Translations under genes and position numbers: made by a program | Assembly (NCBI GenBank): GCA_964613305.1 | Contig: CAZTII010000029.1 | Span: 1-20,447 of the forward strand | Direction of reading: 5' to 3' | Origin: CAZTII01 sp964613305 | Lineage (GTDB): Bacteria > Bacillota_I > Bacilli_A > Erysipelotrichales > Erysipelotrichaceae | Length of the DNA: 20,447 nucleotides | Shown: in pieces, positions 8,701 to 15,620 of the stretch | Layout: every line of letters begins with the position of its first letter | Numbering within the stretch: the first letter of the stretch is position 1 | The notes under the pieces: generated by a model | Databases searched by the model: none | What the model was told of the DNA's origin: nothing | Seen by the model: the letters and a program-made list of their open reading frames with translations, nothing else

Positions 8701-9963
8701 TTCTTTACTAAAAACTCGTTGAAGTAATGTGTTGGAGTGTTCTAAATCATCTGGATGAACAAAACTAGTCCATGTGTTGATGGTTGTTGGAAGTAAGTCG
8801 TTGATGTTGTAGCCAATCATTTCTGCCCATCGTGCGTTAAAAATGGTTTCTCCGGTTTGTACATTCCATTGCCATGTTCCGGCATTCATTCCCCAAATAA
8901 TACCAACCAATGTTTCCATTGGGGAATGAAAGCGTGATGTAATGGAAAAGGAACCTTTGTTTGCTTCAATCATTTCCATCCATTCTTTACTGTATGTTAA
9001 GGTACTCAATTTATTTTCAAGGTAGGCGTTGTTGGTAATTTGTTCGATGGTGACAGATAATGTAGTATCATCGATAATTTTTCCTTTTAAACGATACGTG
9101 TCTAATTGTTCATGTACAGTGATATCAAAGGTGATTTCGCTGGAGGTATGAAGGCTAGAATTAATGAGATATAGCCAATGTTCTGCCATTTTTTTAACAT
9201 GTAAGGTATGAATGCTTTTACCGATAAAATTGTCACAATTAAAAAAGTTGGAAAAGGTTTTATTGTAGTCAAGATAAATCAAATCGACAATCGTATCGTT
9301 TTTTACTGTATAGTTGTATAAACACATACCAAAGGATGATTCATTGAATAAGAGGTCGTGGTAGTTAGTAGTAAATAAACTTAATTCAATAATCGAAGGA
9401 TGTGTTGAAACAAAGGTTGTTTCACGATGATGATATAAGAAACGATGAACATACAATAAGGTATTACGGTGTTTGTTTGGATGTTGTTTTCTTAAAGTGT
9501 CATAAGAAACGGTTATTGATGAAGGAATACGATAAAAATCATTGAATAAACCAATAGTATAGTGATGATGCTCGTCTTGTAGTAAAGCGATGTCGGATGG
9601 ATAAAGGTGTAATAACGCATTAAAAAGAGAAGACACATCATCTTGTACAAGATAAGGAATTATTGTAAGCAATGACTGATAGTTGTTGGTAATACTATCA
9701 GCGTCCATTTCATCAAAAAGTGGTTTGAAGAAAATCATTGTTCCATCCAACAGCGCTTCTTTAAAGAGTACGCCAACCATGTTTTCTTCTTGAAGACTAA
9801 CAACTCGTTCACTACTTTTTATTAGCGTTGTCGATAGTCTATGTTGCCAAGAAATATTGGTTTTAATGATTTCTTGGTTTTTATCGATAATACATACCCA
9901 CATTTCTTCATGGTCAATCATTGAAAAAATAGTGGATAAATAAGGAATTATTTTCGTAATCAT
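5800..9963 (-). CDS. Multi-PAS, GAF, GGDEF and HD-GYP cyclic-di-GMP signalling protein
   Basis: The product is 1387 residues from the chosen start; positions here count from an upstream in-frame ATG at 9999, so subtract 12. Order: an N-terminal region of unclear fold (to about 215), PAS-like (220-320), PAS (365-480), PAS (490-605), GAF (635-795), PAS (800-915), PAS (927-1050), GGDEF (1058-1215) and HD-GYP (1225-1395). The GGDEF motif is exact (1135-1139) with YVDVNG and NDAFGHAMGD intact. The RxxD inhibitory site is KPTD, so product inhibition may be weak. The HD pair is H1264/D1265 and HHERWDGLGYP lies at 1317-1327. It looks cytoplasmic: no membrane segment is obvious. It could both make and degrade c-di-GMP, or one domain may be regulatory. 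The start at 9963 has AAAGG seven bases upstream, while the ATG at 9999 sits inside the predicted -10 box. Confidence 0.93.
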   Translation of the reverse strand: MITKIIPYLSTIFSMIDHEEMWVCIIDKNQEIIKTNISWQHRLSTTLIKSSERVVSLQEENMVGVLFKEALLDGTMIFFKPLFDEMDADSITNNYQSLLTIIPYLVQDDVSSLFNALLHLYPSDIALLQDEHHHYTIGLFNDFYRIPSSITVSYDTLRKQHPNKHRNTLLYVHRFLYHHRETTFVSTHPSIIELSLFTTNYHDLLFNESSFGMCLYNYTVKNDTIVDLIYLDYNKTFSNFFNCDNFIGKSIHTLHVKKMAEHWLYLINSSLHTSSEITFDITVHEQLDTYRLKGKIIDDTTLSVTIEQITNNAYLENKLSTLTYSKEWMEMIEANKGSFSITSRFHSPMETLVGIIWGMNAGTWQWNVQTGETIFNARWAEMIGYNINDLLPTTINTWTSFVHPDDLEHSNTLLQRVFSKEDKEYICNCRMKHKNGHYVWISDRGRVISWTEDNKPLWMFGVHIDITSLKQAEENLRLSEENFRIIFDDSTSCILTYDMDTLTIQSANKKAIETYSLKEVEGNYIFNEYFPWLDEKPYTLDDALQWFKKTKEEGPQHFEWKSILKDGSIIWQYMIINTVTIEHKQLFLVNMTNISEIKQAELEKDRMEQHILDVNAQQKELLDLSAKFINASNETFNSITKEAMKALVDIIDADCAYIFYLDVVNQLMVNQYQWSYENSNNSIKQQQYPLEYISEWIDSFQQGNTIIVNNIHQLHNEAMKQNLISRNTQQLIAIPLKSSDNVIGFIGFDFLSKKRLISDEMLVTLKKIAIDFSNTITRIEQQEQLKLSENRFRNLFSTIQSVAVAGYNEERTLVYCNEAARKLYSYSDDDINHLKIEDLIPEDRRSEVKQLYKKIYEDGGSYEAIRAVHHDRNNKPIPVLTTKTVLDLGSIGKEIYSVDIDCTEIDALQFNLQQERELFHKTLLSIGDGVISTDINGNIQLLNYVSEQLTGYSQEEAYGLPFEKVFNIVNETTRQTVESPVQRVLKENRLIELANHTVLISKNGIEYYIEDSASPIRDKNGQLTGVVVVFRDCSEKKERQLEIEFLSSYDYLTGLINRRHLEKIILDLNKEQYMPLTFMYVDVNGLKLTNDAFGHAMGDRLLKKVGQILRKACKPTDYIGRLGGDEFMIVAPNCSSECAHKIKKSIQEECEYNKVDIVSVSLAIGYMVKETIDEDIDTVRTIAENHMYKDKILNGKNMRIQTIETVLRSINLKYDHEQLHSERVSLYSEMIARAMKLDEEEIIDIKTAAILHDIGKIAVEPDLLRKPGRLTQFEFESIKKHSEIGYQILRSVDEYHRFAQIVLYHHERWDGLGYPQGLKGEEIPLASRIICVADAFEAMTASRCYQPSRSVKSSLEELQRCSWSQFDGNIVNIFINALNKNDKKDEE

Positions 9964-9994
9964 ATGGCGCCTTTCTATGTGATTTATTAAATTT

Positions 9995-10003
9995 ATCATA
10001 ACA
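9995..10003 (-). promoter_or_regulatory. Extended -10 promoter of the PAS/GGDEF/HD-GYP gene
   Basis: The minus strand reads TGTTATGAT, an extended -10 (TGn plus TATGAT). No good -35 is seen 17 bases upstream. The start would be near 9988, giving a leader of about 25 bases to the ATG at 9963. The element contains the alternative ATG at 9999, which argues against that start. Confidence 0.45.
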
Positions 10004-10017
10004 TTATTAAATTGTGA

Positions 10018-10049
10018 TTGCTATTAAAATTAAAAAAATAATGTATACT
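10018..10049 (+). promoter_or_regulatory. Possible promoter of the recG-rnc-galM-galK run
   Basis: TATACT (10044-10049) is a good -10, but the best -35 (TTGCTA, 10018-10023) is 20 bases away. A start near 10055 would make the transcript begin almost exactly at the AGGAGG ribosome site (10055-10060). This is plausible but unusual, and is offered as a candidate only. Confidence 0.35.
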
Positions 10050-10069
10050 TGAAGAGGAGGATTTAAACA

Positions 10070-12043
10070 ATGGTTTCTTTAGATGAATGTAAGTTAAAAC
10101 CAAAAACAAAAAAACTATTGATGAAGATGGGTTTACTGACAGCAAACGATGTATTGGAAACATATCCTGTTCGTTATGACGATGCACGCTTGATACCATT
10201 ATCGCAGTGGATTGAAAAACAATCGGTTATTTTTGAAGGTGTTGTTTCGAGTAAACCAATTGTTTTTCATCTTCGTAGTAAACGATTAATGCATCGTTTT
10301 TTAGTGCAAGTAGACCATGATGTCGTTGAAATAACGATGTTTAATCGTCCATGGTTATCACAATTAATGGTCAATGAAAAAGTTGTTATTACTGGTCGTT
10401 ATGAAGGAAAAAATAAGGTGGTTGGTGCTCAGTGCAATAAAAGGTCATTACAGAGTCAACTTGGATTAAAACCAATTTATCCATTGACGGAAGGATTGAC
10501 GCAACAGATGATGGGTGAAGTCATGAGGCAATGTTATAGCCATAGTGAATTTTATGATTGGATACCATCTTTTCTTATATCAACGTATCGATTATTAACA
10601 AAAAAAGAAGCGATGCTTAAAATTCATTTTCCAAACGATGATAATGATGTAAAAGCAGCGACAAGAACGCTTAAATATGAAGAGTTTTTACGTTTTTTTA
10701 CTACAATTCGCTATAAAAAATTTGATAACATGGTTTTTAAACAACCAAAGGTATTTGACATTGATGAAGTGTTTAAGGTGGCAAATCGTTTACCTTATGC
10801 TTTAACTAATGATCAATTAAGTGCTATTAATGATATTTTAAATGACTTACAAAGCGATAAAGTGATGATGCGTTTAGTACAAGGTGATGTTGGTTGTGGT
10901 AAGACGTTAGTAGCGTCATTAGCGATGTTAGCGACGAGTTTAAGTGGCAATCAAGCAGCACTTTTGGCACCTACGGAAATATTAGCGAAACAACATTACG
11001 AAAGTTTAAAAAAGTTGTTTCGCAGCACTGATTTAGTGATAAAAGTATTGTATTCTTCTCTAAGTAGTAGTAAGAAAAAAGAAATTGTTGAACAATTAGC
11101 GGATGGGACGATTGATATTGTCGTTGGTACTCATGCTTTATTACAACCGGATATTCGCTTTAAATGCTTAGGTTTAGCAGTAGCGGATGAACAACAGCGA
11201 TTTGGTGTTGCTCAACGTCATGCCTTAGTAGAAAAAGGTGACAATGTTGATTTTTTACTGATGAGTGCTACACCAATTCCGCGTACCTTAGCAAACACCA
11301 TTTATGGTGATTTATCAGTATCGACAATTGTAACGATGCCAGTAGGTAGAAAACAAGTCATTACGATAGCTTTAAATAGTAATGATATTGTTGTTATTAT
11401 GGATGCGATAAAACAACAGATTGCTGATGGCAGACAAGTGTATGTTGTCTGTAGTGCGATTGAAGAAAGTGATGATTGTGTAACCGTAAGTGAGATAGCG
11501 AGTTTGCTTGAAAAGCATATCGATAAAGTTGGTATGTTACACGGTAAAATGAGTAGTGAAGCGAAAGAAGAAGTGATGGAAGCATTTAGCCGCAATGAGA
11601 TTGCGGTGTTAGTAAGTACGACCGTCATTGAGGTAGGTGTCAATGTCGCTAATGCGACAATGATGGTTATTATGGATGCTCATCGCTTTGGGTTAAGTCA
11701 ACTTCATCAACTTCGTGGTCGTGTACAGCGTGGAAGTCATCAAGGAGTGTGTTATTTGATGAGTGATAGTGAGGATGAAAATAGTGTTAAGCGGTTACAA
11801 GTTTTAGTAAACAGCAGTGATGGTTTTGAAATATCGCTACAAGACTTTCGATTGCGTGGACCTGGTGATATAATAGGTGTTAGACAAAGTGGTTTACCAA
11901 CGCTGAAATTAGGTAATTTTATTGATGATGTGAAAATTATGGAAACAGCGAAAAAAGATGCGGAACAATTTTCGTATGAGGTATGTAAACAGTGTTTAAC
12001 CGCGTTTAATAGCGATGTTGAACAGTTGCTAATTATGGATTAG
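10070..12043 (+). CDS. recG: ATP-dependent DNA helicase RecG
   Basis: The product has 657 residues, slightly shorter than the usual 680 or so. The N-terminal wedge/OB part (about 55-125) is followed by the superfamily 2 helicase core: Walker A GDVGCGKT (272-279), the TEILAKQHY segment (302-310), DEQQRFG (373-379, the RecG DEQxRFG box), MSATPIPRTL (motif III region), and late motifs with STTVIEVGVNV and QLRGRVQRG. RecG remodels stalled replication forks and recombination intermediates. The GAGGAGG site lies 9 bases before the ATG. Next is rnc, 10 bases downstream. In many Bacillota recG follows yloV directly; here about 7.7 kb of other genes lie between them. Confidence 0.97.
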   Translation: MVSLDECKLKPKTKKLLMKMGLLTANDVLETYPVRYDDARLIPLSQWIEKQSVIFEGVVSSKPIVFHLRSKRLMHRFLVQVDHDVVEITMFNRPWLSQLMVNEKVVITGRYEGKNKVVGAQCNKRSLQSQLGLKPIYPLTEGLTQQMMGEVMRQCYSHSEFYDWIPSFLISTYRLLTKKEAMLKIHFPNDDNDVKAATRTLKYEEFLRFFTTIRYKKFDNMVFKQPKVFDIDEVFKVANRLPYALTNDQLSAINDILNDLQSDKVMMRLVQGDVGCGKTLVASLAMLATSLSGNQAALLAPTEILAKQHYESLKKLFRSTDLVIKVLYSSLSSSKKKEIVEQLADGTIDIVVGTHALLQPDIRFKCLGLAVADEQQRFGVAQRHALVEKGDNVDFLLMSATPIPRTLANTIYGDLSVSTIVTMPVGRKQVITIALNSNDIVVIMDAIKQQIADGRQVYVVCSAIEESDDCVTVSEIASLLEKHIDKVGMLHGKMSSEAKEEVMEAFSRNEIAVLVSTTVIEVGVNVANATMMVIMDAHRFGLSQLHQLRGRVQRGSHQGVCYLMSDSEDENSVKRLQVLVNSSDGFEISLQDFRLRGPGDIIGVRQSGLPTLKLGNFIDDVKIMETAKKDAEQFSYEVCKQCLTAFNSDVEQLLIMD

Positions 12044-12053
12044 GAGAAGTGAC

Positions 12054-12731
12054 ATGAGTATTAAAAAATGGTTAGATGCTCGAAAAATGATTGTTTCTGA
12101 TTATGACTTGATTGAGCAAGCGTTTATGCATTCTTCGTATGTGCATGAACATCGTAGTGAAAGTAACAACGAACGATTGGAATTTTTAGGTGATGCGGTT
12201 CTTCAATTGTGGGTGACACGACGTATTTTTATGTTACAACCGCCGCTTCCTGAAGGACAGATGACAACGCTACGAGCACAACTTGTGTGTGAGAAGACAT
12301 TAGCGCACTATTTTAGAACATTAAAACTACAACCGTATTTAAAACTTGGATCTGGTGAAGAAAAGACTGGTGGACGCAATCGGGATTCGATTTTAGCCGA
12401 TTGTTTTGAAGCTTTTTTGGGAGCGTTGTATTTTTTAGGTGGTATGAAAAACGTGGAGCCTATTTTAGAAGAAATTATTACTCCAGCCTTAGATAATCCA
12501 CAAGAATCCATCATTACTGATTATAAGACAAAACTACAAGAATACGTTCAATCGGATACACGTAAAACCGTTACCTATGAAGTCATTAAAATTAGTGGAC
12601 CTTCGAACAATCCTCGCTTTGAAATTCAAGTAAAATTGGATGAGATTATATTAGGGGTTGGTAGTGGTAATAGTAAAAAGAAAGCTGAACAAATGGCCGC
12701 TAAAAATGCCTTTGATAAGATGGTGAAGTAA
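12054..12731 (+). CDS. rnc: Ribonuclease III
   Basis: The product has 225 residues, the normal size. The catalytic domain holds the signature NERLEFLGDAVL (39-50), with E43 and D47 in place, and D116/E119 in DSILADCFEAFLGAL. The C-terminal double-stranded-RNA-binding domain spans about 155-222 (DYKTKLQEYVQ, then GSGNSKKKAEQMAAKNAF). RNase III cuts double-stranded RNA, including the rRNA precursor. It starts 10 bases after recG behind AGGAG. The stop TAA is immediately followed by the galM ATG with no gap. In relatives fatty-acid genes usually precede rnc and smc follows; neither is seen here. Confidence 0.97.
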   Translation: MSIKKWLDARKMIVSDYDLIEQAFMHSSYVHEHRSESNNERLEFLGDAVLQLWVTRRIFMLQPPLPEGQMTTLRAQLVCEKTLAHYFRTLKLQPYLKLGSGEEKTGGRNRDSILADCFEAFLGALYFLGGMKNVEPILEEIITPALDNPQESIITDYKTKLQEYVQSDTRKTVTYEVIKISGPSNNPRFEIQVKLDEIILGVGSGNSKKKAEQMAAKNAFDKMVK

Positions 12732-13718
12732 ATGAAAGACTTTGGTAAAACGAGGTTTAATGAACCTTGTACGTTGTATACGATTGAAAATAACTATATT
12801 AAAGCAATGATTACTGATTATGGAGCAACCCTTGTTTCCTTTGTGGTAAAGGAAAGTGATGTGGATATTGTTTTAGGCTATGATTCTGTAACACCGTATG
12901 AAACGGTAGGAGAATATGTTGGACAAAGTATTGGTCGCGTTAGTAATCGTATAGGTAATGGTAAATTTACTTTAAATGATAAAGAATATGTTTTAACGTG
13001 TAATAATGGTCCTAATCATTTACATGGGGGACCGAATGGTTTTCATCGCTTTGTTTTTTCGGTCATTTACCATGATGAAAAGAGTATTGTGTTGTATCGA
13101 AAAAGCGCTGACGGTGAAGAAAATTATCCGGGAAGTGTTGATGTTTTAGTAAAATATGAACTAGATGAAGATACATTGATTAATACCTTTACTGGTTTAA
13201 GTGATCAAGATACACTGTTTGCGATGACAAACCACAGTTTCTTTAATTTAGAACAGTCCAACACGATTTTAAATCACACCTTGCAACTTTCATCTTCGTC
13301 TTATGCACCAGTTGACTCAACTGGTTTAACGCAAGATGAAATAAAAAGTGTTGAAAACACCCCATTTGATTTTAGAGAAGAAAAAAGAATTGGTGATATG
13401 TTGGATGAGACTTTTATTGATATTCAATTAGGACATGGCTATGATCATCATTATTATGTCAATGGCAGTGGCATGCGTCACTTTGCCACACTTTCTTCTA
13501 AAAAATGCAGTGTTGAAATTTCGTCGGATTTCGATGGGTTTCATTTGTATTCCTCTAATTTTTTACAGAGTGATGTGTTTGGTCCACGTAGTTTTCTTTG
13601 TATTGAACCACAATATGTACCAAATTCTATCAATTCTTCACATATAAAACCATTATTAAAAAAAGGTATAGCTCGCAGTAATGCGATTGAATATAAGGTT
13701 AGGGGGATTAAAAAATGA
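12732..13718 (+). CDS. galM: Aldose 1-epimerase (galactose mutarotase)
   Basis: The product has 328 residues and the beta-sandwich GalM pattern: an early GATLVSF, SNRIGNGKF (71-79), HLHGG (97-100, with H98), TNHSFFNL (166-173, with the catalytic histidine H168), GYDHHY (236-241) and IEPQYVPNSIN with the catalytic base E292. GalM interconverts alpha and beta galactose so that the kinase receives the right anomer. It starts on the base after the rnc stop and its own TGA overlaps the galK ATG (13715-13718). It is thus locked between rnc and galK in one translation chain, and the ribosome site must lie inside rnc (GGTGAAG). Confidence 0.94.
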   Translation: MKDFGKTRFNEPCTLYTIENNYIKAMITDYGATLVSFVVKESDVDIVLGYDSVTPYETVGEYVGQSIGRVSNRIGNGKFTLNDKEYVLTCNNGPNHLHGGPNGFHRFVFSVIYHDEKSIVLYRKSADGEENYPGSVDVLVKYELDEDTLINTFTGLSDQDTLFAMTNHSFFNLEQSNTILNHTLQLSSSSYAPVDSTGLTQDEIKSVENTPFDFREEKRIGDMLDETFIDIQLGHGYDHHYYVNGSGMRHFATLSSKKCSVEISSDFDGFHLYSSNFLQSDVFGPRSFLCIEPQYVPNSINSSHIKPLLKKGIARSNAIEYKVRGIKK

Positions 13719-14986
13719 AAATTTCTGCAATCATCGACTTAGTAAACAAGGGAACATTGGACGAACAATTCAACATGTTGACGTGTAACGGAAACATCCA
13801 ACAAGAAAAAACACGTTGGTTGACCTTACTAGAAAAAGCATTAAGGGAAGGGGATAAGGATGCATGTCTTATTTCAGCTCCTGGTCGCTGTGAAATTGGC
13901 GGTAATCATACTGATCATCAACGTGGTAAAGTGTTGGCAGGTAGTGTCAACATGGATTTAGCAGCTGTTGTGGTTGTTGAAGGGGATAGTGTTGTGTATG
14001 TTGCGGATAATTTTAAAGTGAATCCGATTAAAATAAATGATCTTAAGTTTAGACAAGAAGAAGTATTTACAACCGAATCTTTAATTCGTGGAATACTTTC
14101 CCGTTTTAATGAACTAGGTCATCGTATTGGTGGTTTTAGCGTCTATACGCATAGTAACGTATTACAAGGTTCAGGAATGTCTTCTAGTGCTGCTTTTGAA
14201 GTTCTTATTGGAACAATTTTAAATGAATGTTTTAATGACGGTAAAATTAGTGCAGTAGACATCGCTAAAATTGGTCAATATGCCGAAAATCATTATTTTA
14301 ATAAACCATGTGGTTTATTAGATCAAATGGCTTGTTCTGTAGGTGGATTTGTAACGATTGATTTCTTTGATAAAAACAATCCAATCGTTGAAAAAATTGA
14401 TTTTAACTTTGCTGAAAGTAACTATGCATTATGTTTAGTTGACACTAAAGGAAGTCATGCGGATTTATCCAATGAATATGGATTAATGCCACAAGAGATG
14501 AAACAAGTTGCTGCATTTTTTAATAAAGAAGTGTTATCGGAAATTACGATGGAAGAATTGTTAGCGTCATTAAGCGACGTAAAAAAGAATGTATCAGATC
14601 GTGCTATTTTACGTGCAATTCACTTTTTAAATGAAACAAAACGTGTTGATAAACAAGTTTTGGCACTTAAAAATAACGATTTGGAAGCCTTTAAAGCGTT
14701 AATTATTGAATCGGGTTATTCTAGTTATATGTATTTACAAAACGTATTTACACCAAACGATGTACAACATCAACCATTATCCGTTGCTTTAGCAGTTAGC
14801 GAACAATTATTAAAAGGAAGTGGTGCATACCGCGTACATGGTGGTGGTTTAGCTGGAACAATACAAGCATTTGTACCAAAAGAGAAATTATCGCACTATA
14901 AAACAATGATGAATAGTATTTTTGGTGAAGGTGCTTGTTTAGAGTGTAGTATTCGACCAGTTGGTGGTTATAAATTTAAGGTATAA
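13715..14986 (+). CDS. galK: Galactokinase-type GHMP kinase
   Basis: The product has 423 residues. The substrate motif is GRCEIGGNHTDHQ (57-69), a variant of the classical GRxNLIGEHTDY. GHMP motif 2 is GSGMSSSAAFE (152-162), the catalytic aspartate is probably D203 in GLLDQMA (200-206), and motif 3 is VHGGGLAGTIQAF (374-386). The protein is longer than E. coli GalK (about 380). Annotated galactokinases of Clostridia and relatives share the GGNHTDHQ form, so galactose is likely but a different hexose cannot be ruled out. An AGGGGG site lies inside the galM end and the genes overlap by four bases. A perfect bidirectional terminator closes the operon. galT and galE are absent from this window. 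Confidence 0.9.
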   Translation: MKISAIIDLVNKGTLDEQFNMLTCNGNIQQEKTRWLTLLEKALREGDKDACLISAPGRCEIGGNHTDHQRGKVLAGSVNMDLAAVVVVEGDSVVYVADNFKVNPIKINDLKFRQEEVFTTESLIRGILSRFNELGHRIGGFSVYTHSNVLQGSGMSSSAAFEVLIGTILNECFNDGKISAVDIAKIGQYAENHYFNKPCGLLDQMACSVGGFVTIDFFDKNNPIVEKIDFNFAESNYALCLVDTKGSHADLSNEYGLMPQEMKQVAAFFNKEVLSEITMEELLASLSDVKKNVSDRAILRAIHFLNETKRVDKQVLALKNNDLEAFKALIIESGYSSYMYLQNVFTPNDVQHQPLSVALAVSEQLLKGSGAYRVHGGGLAGTIQAFVPKEKLSHYKTMMNSIFGEGACLECSIRPVGGYKFKV

Positions 14987-15016
14987 AAAAGTTAGCTAAT
15001 GTAAGCTAACTTTTTT
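14985..15016. terminator. Bidirectional terminator between galK and satP-type gene
   Basis: AAAAAAGTTAGCT (14985-14997) and AGCTAACTTTTTT (15004-15016) are perfect complements, giving 13 pairs with a six-base AATGTA loop. T runs lie on both strands, so it can end galK rightwards and the acetate-transporter gene leftwards. It overlaps both stop codons by a base or two. Confidence 0.93.
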
Positions 15017-15572
15017 ATAACGGAAATATATCTTTTTTATGTTCGTTGTTGACGATTTGAGCAACACTTGCATAAATTGCGCTTAAACCACAGAAGATAC
15101 CGACATATCCAGCAACGATTTTTAAGCTGTGGTTGTTGGTGAAGTCAGCGATTGCTAGTAAGAAGAATAATGCTGTTAGACTGCCAAAGACAACTTTTGT
15201 GGCGTTGTTGTGGGTTAAGGTACCTACAAACATAAAAGCGGTAAAAATGCCCCATAACAGTAAATAATAGCCCATTGATGTTAAGTCTGCGGGTGTTGAT
15301 TGAAATGGATTGATCCATATCATGATAAGTGACCACCAGAAGAAGCCATAAGCGGTAAATGCGGTAGCACCAAACATATTTCCTTTTTTAAATTCCATGA
15401 TGCCAGCGATAATTTGTGCAGCTCCGCCTAAAGCAAAGCCCATAGCGATGATAACGATGGAAAGGGGAATGATGTTGGCGTTGTGTAGATTTAATAATAC
15501 CGTGGTCATACCAAAGCCTAATAGACCTAAAGGACCTGGGTTAGCGATGGTACAATTTTTTTGATTTGACAT
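15015..15572 (-). CDS. GPR1/FUN34/SatP-type acetate-succinate transporter
   Basis: The product has 185 residues with about six hydrophobic segments. It opens with the family signature NPGPLGLLGFGMTTVLLNLHNA (residues 11-32), the NPxPLGLxGFG motif seen in YaaH/SatP acetate and succinate channels. FFWWSLIMIW and a late GIFCGLSAIYASVAQ also fit. Members move acetate or succinate across the cytoplasmic membrane. A perfect GGAGG site lies upstream of the ATG. It follows the LacI-family gene on the same strand with 48 bases between them, so the two could be co-transcribed, though an extended -10 sits in that gap. Confidence 0.9.
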   Translation of the reverse strand: MSNQKNCTIANPGPLGLLGFGMTTVLLNLHNANIIPLSIVIIAMGFALGGAAQIIAGIMEFKKGNMFGATAFTAYGFFWWSLIMIWINPFQSTPADLTSMGYYLLLWGIFTAFMFVGTLTHNNATKVVFGSLTALFFLLAIADFTNNHSLKIVAGYVGIFCGLSAIYASVAQIVNNEHKKDIFPL

Positions 15573-15609
15573 TGAAATCCTCCTGTATTTTAAAAAAAAG
15601 CCAAATTTG

Positions 15610-15618
15610 ATTATACCA
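15610..15618 (-). promoter_or_regulatory. Extended -10 promoter of the satP-type gene
   Basis: The minus strand reads TGGTATAAT, a perfect extended -10 (TGn followed by TATAAT). No good -35 is seen, which such promoters do not always need. The start would be near 15603, about 30 bases before the ATG. Confidence 0.55.
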
Positions 15619-15620
15619 TA

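Noticed and set aside
4501..9963. The TrpX-type binding protein acting as outer sensor for the PAS/GGDEF/HD-GYP protein
   Set aside because: The large protein shows no membrane segment to receive a signal from outside, and the two genes have separate promoters. Adjacency alone is weak evidence.
11302..11643. Minus-strand open frame inside recG
   Set aside because: It is a shadow of the recG coding frame, with serine/threonine/isoleucine-rich low-complexity translation and no ribosome site.
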